From Ruminobacter sp964520475 (GTDB lineage Bacteria; Pseudomonadota; Gammaproteobacteria; Enterobacterales; Succinivibrionaceae), in contig CAZFNS010000015.1 in the NCBI GenBank assembly GCA_964520475.1, positions 1 through 35,755 of the forward strand: 35,755 nt of DNA, written 5' to 3'. Below, one piece after another: positions 24,766 to 33,275 of this stretch; position 1 is the stretch's first letter; every line of letters starts with the position of its first letter. A program made the position numbers and the translations under genes. The notes beneath the pieces are model-generated. The model did no database searches, was not told where the DNA came from, and was given only the letters and a program-made list of their open reading frames with translations.

Positions 24766-25218
24766 ATGGAAGTTATTCTTCTTGACAAGATTGCCCATCT
24801 GGGCAGTCTCGGCGATAAGGTGAAGGTAAAGAGCGGATTCGCGCGCAACTACCTTATCCCGCAGAAAAAGGCCGTCATGGCCACCAAGGACAACATCGCG
24901 AAGTTCGAGGCCCAGCGCGCCGAGCTCGAGAGCAGGCTCGCCGCCGAACTCGAGGCCGCCAGGGAGCGCGCCGCCAAACTCGACGCCCTGCAGTCCGTCA
25001 CCATCGCCGCCAAGGCCGGCGACGAGGGCAAGCTGTTCGGCTCCGTCGGCACCCGCGACATCTCCGACGCCGTCATAGCCGCCGGCGTGGAGGTTAAAAA
25101 GAGCGAGATCCGTCTGTCCGAGGGCGTGCTGAGGTCCGTGGGCGAGTACGAGATCACCGTTTCCCTGCACCCGGACGTCAAGTCGGTGCTCAAGGTGGTC
25201 ATCGTTCCGGAGAAGTAA
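24766..25218 (+). CDS. rplI: 50S ribosomal protein L9
   Basis: A 150-residue protein with the L9 N-terminal domain (MEVILLDKIAHLGSLGDKVKVKSGFARNYLIP), a long central helix and the C-terminal domain ending SVLKVVIVPEK. GAGAGGA lies upstream of the ATG. Last gene of the operon, followed by a terminator. Confidence 0.97.
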   Translation: MEVILLDKIAHLGSLGDKVKVKSGFARNYLIPQKKAVMATKDNIAKFEAQRAELESRLAAELEAARERAAKLDALQSVTIAAKAGDEGKLFGSVGTRDISDAVIAAGVEVKKSEIRLSEGVLRSVGEYEITVSLHPDVKSVLKVVIVPEK

Positions 25219-25251
25219 CCCGGTTTTTGCCGGAAGATCCGTTAAGATCGG

Positions 25252-25278
25252 AAAGGAGGCGCGAGCCTCCTTTTTTTT
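25252..25278 (+). terminator. Terminator of the rpsF operon
   Basis: AAAGGAGGC-GCGA-GCCTCCTTT hairpin with a GNRA-type loop, followed by a run of eight T (25271-25278). Confidence 0.95.
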
Positions 25279-25381
25279 GTCTCGCCCGCCCCCTTTCCCC
25301 GGGGGCTCCGTCCCTTTTTCGTCCCGGCTCGCCCGCCGTTTGACTGGCGTCACGTTTGGGCGCCCGGCGGGCGGGGAATAA

Positions 25382-25409
25382 TTGCGTTTCTTTCCAATAC
25401 GCATATAAT
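25382..25409 (+). promoter_or_regulatory. Predicted promoter of recCBD
   Basis: TTGCGT (25382-25387), a 16-base spacer and perfect TATAAT (25404-25409) in an AT-rich patch. The start near 25416 gives a leader of about 108 bases and rules out the upstream in-frame ATG at 25356 as the recC start. Bases 25279-25381 show nothing else. Confidence 0.7.
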
Positions 25410-25523
25410 AAATATATTTATCGGACGCTTTCCGGGCGCGCCCCGTTCTCCGGGGCCGCAGGGCCGCGTGCGCTTTCATGTCGGTACGGGCGGGAAACGG
25501 TTCCGTCCGGGCGGAGGCCGCTT

Positions 25524-28500
25524 ATGTTTACGGTGTACCATTCCAACGATCTCGAGGTTCTGGTCAGCCTCGGCTGCGTCCTCATGCGGGGCGGGGACGG
25601 GACGGAGCGGGCGAACCCCTTCGAGCCCGCGCGCGTGATTGTCCAGAACAAGGGCATGGAGAGCTACGTCAGGCAGAGGATCGCCGCCGAAAGGGGAATC
25701 TGCGCGGGCATTGCCTTCCAGCTGCCGTGGGAGTTTCTCCGCGATCTCGACGACACTATCGAACGCGGGGAGAACCGGCGGGAAAACGCGCCCGGCCCCG
25801 GGGAGACCCGGCGCGAAACCGCGCTCGACCGCGCCGGCATCTCCTGGATCCTCCTGCGCGCCTTTCTGGAGGAGCCCGCCTTCCGGCCCGAAAACGCCGC
25901 CGCCTCGGGCTTCGGATACGTCTCGCGCTACATATGGAAGCGGGACGAATCCGGGGAATACGCCGCCGATCCGGTGAAAAGCCTGCAGCTCGCCGACAGG
26001 CTCGGGGAGATTTACGAGAACTACCTGATCTACCGGCAGGACTGGATCAAGAGCTGGAACGAGGCGGCGGGCGACGACGGGGCGGCGGCCTGGATCCGCG
26101 AGCTCAACCGGACCCGCGGCGCGGGGCTGCGGGAGGAGGATTATCTCTGGATCGCCCGGCTGTGGCGCGATTTCGTGCGCGGCGGCGTCCGCGGCGATTA
26201 CGCCGGCGCGGACAACCTGAGTTTCACCGAGCGCCTCCGCGGGCGGCTCGACCGCGATCCCGCCGCGCTCCGGGCGGAGCTCGCGAGCCGCGGGGTCCGC
26301 CTCCCGCGCAGCGTTTATGTCTACGGCCTGAGCTCGATAGCCCCCGCGGCGCTCGATCTCCTGGTAAAGCTCGGCCGGCACGCGGACGTGCATTTCATGT
26401 TCACCAATCCCTGCGCCGCATACTGGGGCGACCTGCGCCGGATCTCCCCGGAGGAGAGCGCGGAGGAGGCGCTGCGGCGGCTCGGGGCGCGCCGCGCCCG
26501 GAGCCTGGACGGGGAGGCCGTCAAAAACGCCGCGCAGGACCGGGGCGAAGCCCCGGCCGATCTGGCGGCGTTCGCTTCCCCGGACGAAGTTCCCGCCGGG
26601 GAACTGCGGCCCGAATGGTACGACGACGCGGGCGACCCCGCCGAGGCCAACGCTCTGCTGCTCACCTGCGGCCGGTCGGGCCGGGACACGCTGTCCCGCC
26701 TCGCGGAACTGAACGGCGAGGACTTCGTGAACGAGGTCTGCGCCTTCGTGCGGAACGACGGCGGCACTCTCCTCGGCATGCTGAAGAACGACATTCTGGA
26801 TCAGACCTTCACCCCGCTCGACGGCCGCGCCTCCGTTCCGGGGGGGACGCGCCGGGACGCCCGGACGATAAACTCCAACCGGTACTCCTCGCGCTCCGTC
26901 CAGGATCATTCCCTGGAAATACACTCGTGCGCCACGCCGATGCGCGAGGTGCAGGTTCTCTACGATCACATCCTCGAGCGCTTCAGACGCGACGCGACCC
27001 TGCGGCCGCGGGACATCGCCGTTTTCATGCCGGACGTCTCGGATTACGCCCCGTACATCGACGCCGTGTTCGGCGCCAACGCCGGGCTGCTCAAAAAGCA
27101 TGGGGAAAACGGCGGCCGGATCGACCTGCCCTACACGATCTGCGACCGCCCCGCGGCGGAGGAATTTCCCGAGGCGGAGGTATTCGTGCGGCTCATGGGC
27201 CTCGCCTCCGAGGTCATCGACAACGAGGCGATCTTCGCCCTGCTGACCGCGGAAAGCGTCAGAAGGCGCTTCGGCTTCGCGCCTTCCGACATTCCCCGCG
27301 TGCGGAAATGGCTGAACGAGAACAACATCGTGAAGGGACTCGACCGGGAGGACACGGCGGCCTACGGCGCCGGGAAAGACGGCTACCGCAACTCCTTCGA
27401 AGCGGGGCTCGGCCGGATGCTCACGGGCGCGCTGATGCCGGTCGTCCCCGGGTTTTCTGAACGGGACTACAACACCGATCCGGAGGGCGCCGAGGCGCTC
27501 GAACTGCTCGGCAGGCTCCGCGCTTTCTACGAAGCGCTGACCGAACTGCGCCGCGCCTTCCGGGAAGACGCGCCGGCGCCCGGCGGGGACGAAAACGGGG
27601 AAACCGCCGCGGCAGCGGCGGACGCCTGGCACGACTTCGTCGCGCGCCGCGTGCTCGAGGCCTTTTTCTCGTTCGAGGGGGACGGCCTCAATCTGAACCA
27701 CGTCGTCGCCCGCCATTTCGAGAGCATGAAGGCGGAGTTCGCCAAACTCAGGCGCCCGCCCCGGCTTAACCTCGGGATCGTCAGGGAGTACCTCGCCTCC
27801 CGGATCCGCGGGCAGGCCGGCTTTTCGGTGTTTCTGCGCGACAAGATTAACTTCTGCGGCTTCGTGCCCATGCGCGCCATTCCGTTCCGGCACATTTTCC
27901 TCCTGGGCATGAACGACGGGCGGTTCCCGAGGGACGACGACGGCGATCATTTCGATCTCATGAAGCGGTTTTACCGCAAGGGGGACCGGAGCCGCCGGAG
28001 CGAGGACTGCTACATGTTCCTCGAGGCGATCGTCTCGGCGCGGGAGAGCCTTTACATCTCGTACGTCGGCCGGGACGTCTCCAAGAACTCGGACCGCAAC
28101 CCCGCGATGCCGGTGAACGAACTGATAAATTACCTGGCGTCGAGCTGCCGGATCTCGGACGATTTTTACGAGGAACTGAAGAAACAGGCGGACCTGCCGA
28201 CGAACGACGCGAGTCACGCCGCGGAGGTCGTCCGCCGGGCCCTGGTGATCCGCGAAAGCCTTAACGCCTACGACGCCCGCAATTTCGACGGCTCCAATCT
28301 CAATTCTTACCAGTCGCAGTGGATCCGGGGAGCCGCCCGCCGGGAAACCGCGGAAAAAGAAGGTCTGTGGCGGAGCCTCCTCCCGCCGAAATACGCGGGA
28401 CTGGATTATAAGGAGGACGGCGGCGGAGGCTTCGTCCTCGACGTCGCCCTCAAAGATTTCGAGCGCTTTTTTGCCCGGGGCGAGAAATTCTTCGTGCGGG

Positions 28501-29501
28501 ACGTCCTGAAAATCAGAACCGGGATCCTCGAAGAGGAAGATCTGCTGGCGCACGAACGCTGGCCCGAATATCCCCGGAGCGATTTTGTGAAAGCGGCTCC
28601 GGACATGATCCGGGGCGCCGATCCCGGGCGGTTCGGGAACCCGGATTTCGCACGGGAGCTGGCGGCGCGGTTCGTCGGGGCCGGTCAGGCCCGCGGCGCC
28701 ATCGCCGCCGGGAGCGTGGGCAGGTACTGCGGGGAGAGCATTCTCGCCGAAAAGGACGGGGAAAAGTTCGCCGCGCTGCTCAAGGTGACGGACCTGCTCG
28801 AACGGCGGGAACGCCTCCTGCCGCCGGCGCGGGTTGATCTGACCTTCGGGATCGAACTCCCGGAAAAGTTCGTCTGCCGCGAAGGCTCGGACGCCCCGGT
28901 CCGGGTGACGGTCAACCTGAGGGGAGACATAAGCGGCGCCCTGGAAACCCCGGACGGGGCCGCCGTCGCCGAATCGATCACCTGCGGCGGCAAGATCGGT
29001 TTCCGGCACTGCCTGCGGAGCTCCGCGCGGGCGGCGCTCCTCTGGCTCGCGCGGCGCGACGGAAAAGAAGTCTCGTGGCACGTCGAAAACGCGGACTTCC
29101 AGGGAATGCGGGGCGCTTTCCCCGGGAACCTGCCGCGGGACCGGATGGAAGAGCACGTCAAAAACCTCGTGAAACTCTATATCGCGGGGCATTTTATGTA
29201 CATGCCGTACGAGATTTTCACCGTCGATTCGAAGAAGAAGAAACTGAATGCGGACGAAGCGAAAATCCTGAACCCGCGCGATTCGTTCGGGGGAGCCGGG
29301 GAGCGGAAGATCACCGACGCCGGGGTGTATTTCGGCGGCGACGCCGTGACGTTCCGGGAGTACGACTCCCTGACCGGCGCGAAGAAACTCATCGCCGACG
29401 CGTTCGGAGCGATGTTGTTCGGGGACGCGAAACCCTTGGAAAAATTTTTAACGGGCAAAAGTTCGGCATTCGGCAAACTGGCGGAGAAACTCGGGCTTTA
29501 G
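25524..29501 (+). CDS. recC: Exodeoxyribonuclease V subunit RecC
   Basis: RecC holds the RecBCD complex together and scans the 3' strand for Chi. The N-terminus MFTVYHSNDLEVL...NPFEPARVIVQNKGMESYVRQ matches RecC MLRVYHSNRLDVL...DPFEP. The best block is near 783-805 (MRAIPFRHIFLLGMNDGRFPRD), followed by GDRSRRSEDCYMFLEAIVSARESLYISYVGR, as in E. coli. At 1325 residues it is about 200 longer than E. coli RecC (1122), with extra Gly/Ala/Glu-rich segments. GGAGG lies before the ATG at 25524. It heads a compact recC-recB-recD operon with no ptrA between recC and recB. Confidence 0.94.
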   Translation: MFTVYHSNDLEVLVSLGCVLMRGGDGTERANPFEPARVIVQNKGMESYVRQRIAAERGICAGIAFQLPWEFLRDLDDTIERGENRRENAPGPGETRRETALDRAGISWILLRAFLEEPAFRPENAAASGFGYVSRYIWKRDESGEYAADPVKSLQLADRLGEIYENYLIYRQDWIKSWNEAAGDDGAAAWIRELNRTRGAGLREEDYLWIARLWRDFVRGGVRGDYAGADNLSFTERLRGRLDRDPAALRAELASRGVRLPRSVYVYGLSSIAPAALDLLVKLGRHADVHFMFTNPCAAYWGDLRRISPEESAEEALRRLGARRARSLDGEAVKNAAQDRGEAPADLAAFASPDEVPAGELRPEWYDDAGDPAEANALLLTCGRSGRDTLSRLAELNGEDFVNEVCAFVRNDGGTLLGMLKNDILDQTFTPLDGRASVPGGTRRDARTINSNRYSSRSVQDHSLEIHSCATPMREVQVLYDHILERFRRDATLRPRDIAVFMPDVSDYAPYIDAVFGANAGLLKKHGENGGRIDLPYTICDRPAAEEFPEAEVFVRLMGLASEVIDNEAIFALLTAESVRRRFGFAPSDIPRVRKWLNENNIVKGLDREDTAAYGAGKDGYRNSFEAGLGRMLTGALMPVVPGFSERDYNTDPEGAEALELLGRLRAFYEALTELRRAFREDAPAPGGDENGETAAAAADAWHDFVARRVLEAFFSFEGDGLNLNHVVARHFESMKAEFAKLRRPPRLNLGIVREYLASRIRGQAGFSVFLRDKINFCGFVPMRAIPFRHIFLLGMNDGRFPRDDDGDHFDLMKRFYRKGDRSRRSEDCYMFLEAIVSARESLYISYVGRDVSKNSDRNPAMPVNELINYLASSCRISDDFYEELKKQADLPTNDASHAAEVVRRALVIRESLNAYDARNFDGSNLNSYQSQWIRGAARRETAEKEGLWRSLLPPKYAGLDYKEDGGGGFVLDVALKDFERFFARGEKFFVRDVLKIRTGILEEEDLLAHERWPEYPRSDFVKAAPDMIRGADPGRFGNPDFARELAARFVGAGQARGAIAAGSVGRYCGESILAEKDGEKFAALLKVTDLLERRERLLPPARVDLTFGIELPEKFVCREGSDAPVRVTVNLRGDISGALETPDGAAVAESITCGGKIGFRHCLRSSARAALLWLARRDGKEVSWHVENADFQGMRGAFPGNLPRDRMEEHVKNLVKLYIAGHFMYMPYEIFTVDSKKKKLNADEAKILNPRDSFGGAGERKITDAGVYFGGDAVTFREYDSLTGAKKLIADAFGAMLFGDAKPLEKFLTGKSSAFGKLAEKLGL

Positions 29502-29519
29502 CGGGAGCGGGGCGGCATT

Positions 29520-32500
29520 ATGTCTGGAATTCTTGATTTTAACCTGAACGGGCCCGGGATCGTCGAGGCCTCGGCCGGCACGGGCAAGACCTACACCATC
29601 ACGGCCGTTCTCTGCCGGCTCCTTTTGGGGATCGGCACGGGCGGGGCGGGCCGGATCGATCCGGAAAAAATCCTGGTCATGACCTTCACGGAGGCGGCGG
29701 CCGACGATCTGAAGCGCAAGGTCGGGGAACGCTTCAGAACCCTGCGGGACTTTTTTGAGGACGAACTGCGGGAGCTGCTTGCCGCGGGGAGTCTTCCCGG
29801 CGCGGGCGAAAAAGAGCTCGAGCTCAATCTTATGCGGGCGTACCTCGGGATCCCCGCCGGGCCGGACTTTAAGCCGGACGGGGACGGCCGGACGGACGAA
29901 ATCGTCCGCAAACTGATCCTCGGCTCGCGGACGCTGCGAAACGCCGAGCTTAACCTGGACAGGATGCAGATCGGCACCATTCACGGTTTCTGCGGCCGGG
30001 TCATCAGGAATTACGCGATGGACACGGGCATGTCCTGGGGCGGCAAGCCGGGCGCCGACAGCCCGGAACTGCGCCGGAAGGCCCTGTACGAGGTGATCCG
30101 CCGCCGCTTCCCGAACGGCGAGGCCGAAAACGACGCTCTTTACCGCAGGTTCTACAACGACTACCTGTCCAAGGGAACCTGTTTCAAAAATTTGTGCGAG
30201 AAGATTTTCGCCAAATACCGGGACGAATCCGAGCTGGATTCGTTCGAGTTCGGCGGCGGGGAGGACGGCGGTTATTTCGAGTTCATCCACGGCATGATGA
30301 GGGAGGCGCTCGCCCGCTACGACGAACTGAAGAAAGAGGAGGGGCTGATTACCTTCGACGACATGCTCCTCAAACTCCGGACCGCCCTCGTCCCGGCGGT
30401 CGGCGACGCCGCGGAGGCGAAGCGCCGCAAAAGAGCCTTTGCCCGCCGGCTCGCGAACCTCTTCCCCGTGGCCGTGGTGGACGAGTTCCAGGATACCGAC
30501 CCGGTGCAGTTCGACATCATGCGGGAGATCTACCTTGCCGAGCCGCCCGGGGACGGCGCCTTCCGGGGTTTCTACATCGTGGGCGATCCCAAGCAGTCGA
30601 TATACAGGTTCAGAGGCTCGGATCTGAACTGCTACACCGAGGCGCGGGAACTGATCCGCGCCATGTACCCGGCCGCGGAGCTGCCGGGGCACGTCATAAG
30701 CCTCGACAAGAACTTCCGCTCCGACAACGACGTCGTGAAGGCCGTCAATCTCATGTTCTCGGGAGGGACCGACATCACCGAGGATCCCGCCGAGGCCGGT
30801 TACGACACCGCCGCCGCGACCGATTTTTACCTTAACAGCCCCAAGGGAGGGAACGCGGGAACCGCCGGGCCCGCGGAACTCGAGTTCACCCGCGTGCGCT
30901 CGCTCGGGAGCAAGCGGCGGTCGAGGGTGATTGTCCGATCCCCGGACGGATCCGAGACCGAGGACGCGCCGTGCAACTTCATTTCCCTCGATCCTGAGCG
31001 GATCCAAAAGATCGGTAGTGGAACCTGCCGCGAGGAAGCGGCCCGGGAGTGCGCCGCTAAAATCACCGAACTGCTCAACCGCGGCCGCCTGAAGACGGCC
31101 GCGGAGGAACGCCGCCTCAAACCCGGCGACTTCGCCGTGCTCGTTTTCTCCAAGACCGAGGCCGGCAGCGTTCGGGACGCCCTGCGCGAAAGGGGCGTGG
31201 CCGCGGTATTTCTTTCCGACAGAAAGAGCGTTTACGCCACGGACGAGTTCCGTTTCGTCTCCCTGTTCCTGAAAGCCGTGAACGAAAGCGCCGATCAGGA
31301 TTATCTCAGGCTCGTCCTGTCGAGTTTCGTCTTCTCTCCCGACTGCGCCCGGTTCGCGCGGGGGAGCGCCGGCGAGCCCGAGAGCGGGGACGACGTCACC
31401 GTCGACTCTCTGAACGAGGTCCTGAACGAGTGCCGGGACAAATGGTCTTCGGGCTTCATGGCCGCGTTTACGCATTTTATCGAAAAATTCGGGGTGCTCG
31501 AGCGGATAAGAAGGAGAAAATACTCCGCCTCCGTGCTGACCAACCTGATGCACGCCGCCGAAATCGCCCAGTCGCTTTACCACGGAACCGGGGATCTGAG
31601 CGAACTCATCGAGCGCTTCGACAACCTCGACGCCGCCGGCCCGGAGGACGCCGACGACGCGTCGCGCATCCGGCTCGCCGACGACGGCGGCGAAACGGTC
31701 AGGATCGTCACGTACCATGCCTCCAAGGGGCTGGAGTACAATATCGTCATGATGCCCTTCGCGTATGACTTCGACACGGGCATGGGCGGCGGTTCGGAGG
31801 ACGAGATCGGCATAATCAGGGCGGGAAGCGGCCGGCGGAGCGGGGACGATCCGGCAAGCGGCCGGAACCGCAATGTCTACGTCCGGAAGAAGAAGGACCG
31901 GGATAATCCCGCCGTCGCGGCCGACGCGGAGGAAGATCGGAAGGAGCGGCACCGGCTGCTGTACGTGGCCCTCACCAGGGCGCGGCACGCGCTCTACGTC
32001 TGGAACCTGCCGCGCGACTGCTTAAAACCGGGATGGAAGAATAAATTCGGCATCGACGAAATCGTCGCTCAGGTGAAGTCCATAAAAGGCAATCCGGCGC
32101 TTAACCCGTTTAAAATCGACGTGGGCGTCCGCGCCGCCGACGGCGAAAAATACCAGGGGCCGGAATCGCGCGCCGCCGAACCCCGCGCGAGCGAACTGCC
32201 CGCCGGCGCCATAGACAGGACGTGGCGGGTGTTCTCGTATTCGTCTCTGGTCAAAGGCATGGGAACGGAAGCCGCGGCGAGCCCGTACCCCGGTGAAGGA
32301 GCGGGCGCCGACGACGAGGGGCCGGATCCGGAAGCGCCGGCCGCGGACGCCGGCGCGCGGAGCGACGATATCCGCTTCACTTTCGAGAAAGGCAGCGCCG
32401 CGGGCACATTCCTGCACGAGGTCTTGGAAAAGGTGCCGTTCCGGGAGGCCGCGGCGGAGTTCGCCGAGTTCGCGGCCGATCCGGAGCCGCGCCTGGCCGA

Positions 32501-33248
32501 CCGGGATCCCGGCGCCGCCGCCCGCGTCAGGGCGACCGGACTCTTCGCGCAGACGGAAGCGAGCCTGCGCCGGGCGGGGTTCCGGGCGGACGACGAACGG
32601 GTCTTCCGGCTGGCGCTCTGGCTCGCCGACGTCCTCGGCGCGCGCCTGGGGGACGGAAACGGAACGATTCCCGATCTCGATTCCGCCTCCCTTAAGGATC
32701 TCGACGGGGAGTTCTGCGCGAAGGAGCTGGAATTCTGGCTCCGGGTCGGGGACTCGTTCAGCGTCGCCCGGTTCAACGATCTCCTCGGGGAAATCAACGA
32801 AAAATCCCTCAACCCGCTGGAAGGGCCGCTGCCGCAGATCGCCCGGGAGGAGATCCGCGGCCTGCTGAACGGCTTCATGGACCTGGTTTTCCGGCACGGG
32901 GGCAAATACTACGTGGCCGACTACAAATCGAACTGCCTGGGGGAAGATCCGGAAGACTACGGGCCCGCCCTCGTCCGGGAAAACGTGAAGAGCCACCGCT
33001 ACTTCGTCCAGTACGTGCTCTACACGCTGGCCCTGCACCGCTTCCTGCGCGAGCGGATCGGCGGCTACGACTACGACCGCCACGTCGGCGGGATCGCCTA
33101 CCTGTACCTGCGCGGGATGAGCGCGTCGGGCGGGCGCCCGGGTTACGGGGTGTTCTGCACCAGGATAAGCCGCGAGTGCATCGAGAAACTCGACGCGCTT
33201 TTTTCGGACAAGGATCCGGCCGGGGAACTTCCCCGGGCGCGGGATTGA
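29520..33248 (+). CDS. recB: Exodeoxyribonuclease V subunit RecB
   Basis: The 3'-to-5' SF1 helicase and the nuclease of RecBCD. The 1242 residues (E. coli 1180) show motif I ASAGTGKT (17-24), motif II DEFQDTDP (Asp321-Glu322), motif III GDPKQSIYRFRG, motif V TYHASKGLE (Lys736) and motif VI LYVALTRARH (from about 814). The C-terminal nuclease has GFMDLVF (Asp1121) and VADYKSN (Asp1134, Lys1136), which match the active-site Asp1067, Asp1080 and Lys1082 of E. coli. The enzyme should be active. It begins 18 bases after recC. Confidence 0.96.
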   Translation: MSGILDFNLNGPGIVEASAGTGKTYTITAVLCRLLLGIGTGGAGRIDPEKILVMTFTEAAADDLKRKVGERFRTLRDFFEDELRELLAAGSLPGAGEKELELNLMRAYLGIPAGPDFKPDGDGRTDEIVRKLILGSRTLRNAELNLDRMQIGTIHGFCGRVIRNYAMDTGMSWGGKPGADSPELRRKALYEVIRRRFPNGEAENDALYRRFYNDYLSKGTCFKNLCEKIFAKYRDESELDSFEFGGGEDGGYFEFIHGMMREALARYDELKKEEGLITFDDMLLKLRTALVPAVGDAAEAKRRKRAFARRLANLFPVAVVDEFQDTDPVQFDIMREIYLAEPPGDGAFRGFYIVGDPKQSIYRFRGSDLNCYTEARELIRAMYPAAELPGHVISLDKNFRSDNDVVKAVNLMFSGGTDITEDPAEAGYDTAAATDFYLNSPKGGNAGTAGPAELEFTRVRSLGSKRRSRVIVRSPDGSETEDAPCNFISLDPERIQKIGSGTCREEAARECAAKITELLNRGRLKTAAEERRLKPGDFAVLVFSKTEAGSVRDALRERGVAAVFLSDRKSVYATDEFRFVSLFLKAVNESADQDYLRLVLSSFVFSPDCARFARGSAGEPESGDDVTVDSLNEVLNECRDKWSSGFMAAFTHFIEKFGVLERIRRRKYSASVLTNLMHAAEIAQSLYHGTGDLSELIERFDNLDAAGPEDADDASRIRLADDGGETVRIVTYHASKGLEYNIVMMPFAYDFDTGMGGGSEDEIGIIRAGSGRRSGDDPASGRNRNVYVRKKKDRDNPAVAADAEEDRKERHRLLYVALTRARHALYVWNLPRDCLKPGWKNKFGIDEIVAQVKSIKGNPALNPFKIDVGVRAADGEKYQGPESRAAEPRASELPAGAIDRTWRVFSYSSLVKGMGTEAAASPYPGEGAGADDEGPDPEAPAADAGARSDDIRFTFEKGSAAGTFLHEVLEKVPFREAAAEFAEFAADPEPRLADRDPGAAARVRATGLFAQTEASLRRAGFRADDERVFRLALWLADVLGARLGDGNGTIPDLDSASLKDLDGEFCAKELEFWLRVGDSFSVARFNDLLGEINEKSLNPLEGPLPQIAREEIRGLLNGFMDLVFRHGGKYYVADYKSNCLGEDPEDYGPALVRENVKSHRYFVQYVLYTLALHRFLRERIGGYDYDRHVGGIAYLYLRGMSASGGRPGYGVFCTRISRECIEKLDALFSDKDPAGELPRARD

Positions 33249-33275
33249 TTTTTGCGGAAAAACGGGGACTCCGAT

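Noticed and set aside
25356..25523. Longer N-terminus for recC
   Set aside because: The predicted promoter (25382-25409) lies inside it, and RecC homology begins exactly at the ATG at 25524.
25476..29192. Very long minus-strand frame opposite recC
   Set aside because: Antisense shadow with no recognisable domain; recC shows clear homology on the plus strand.
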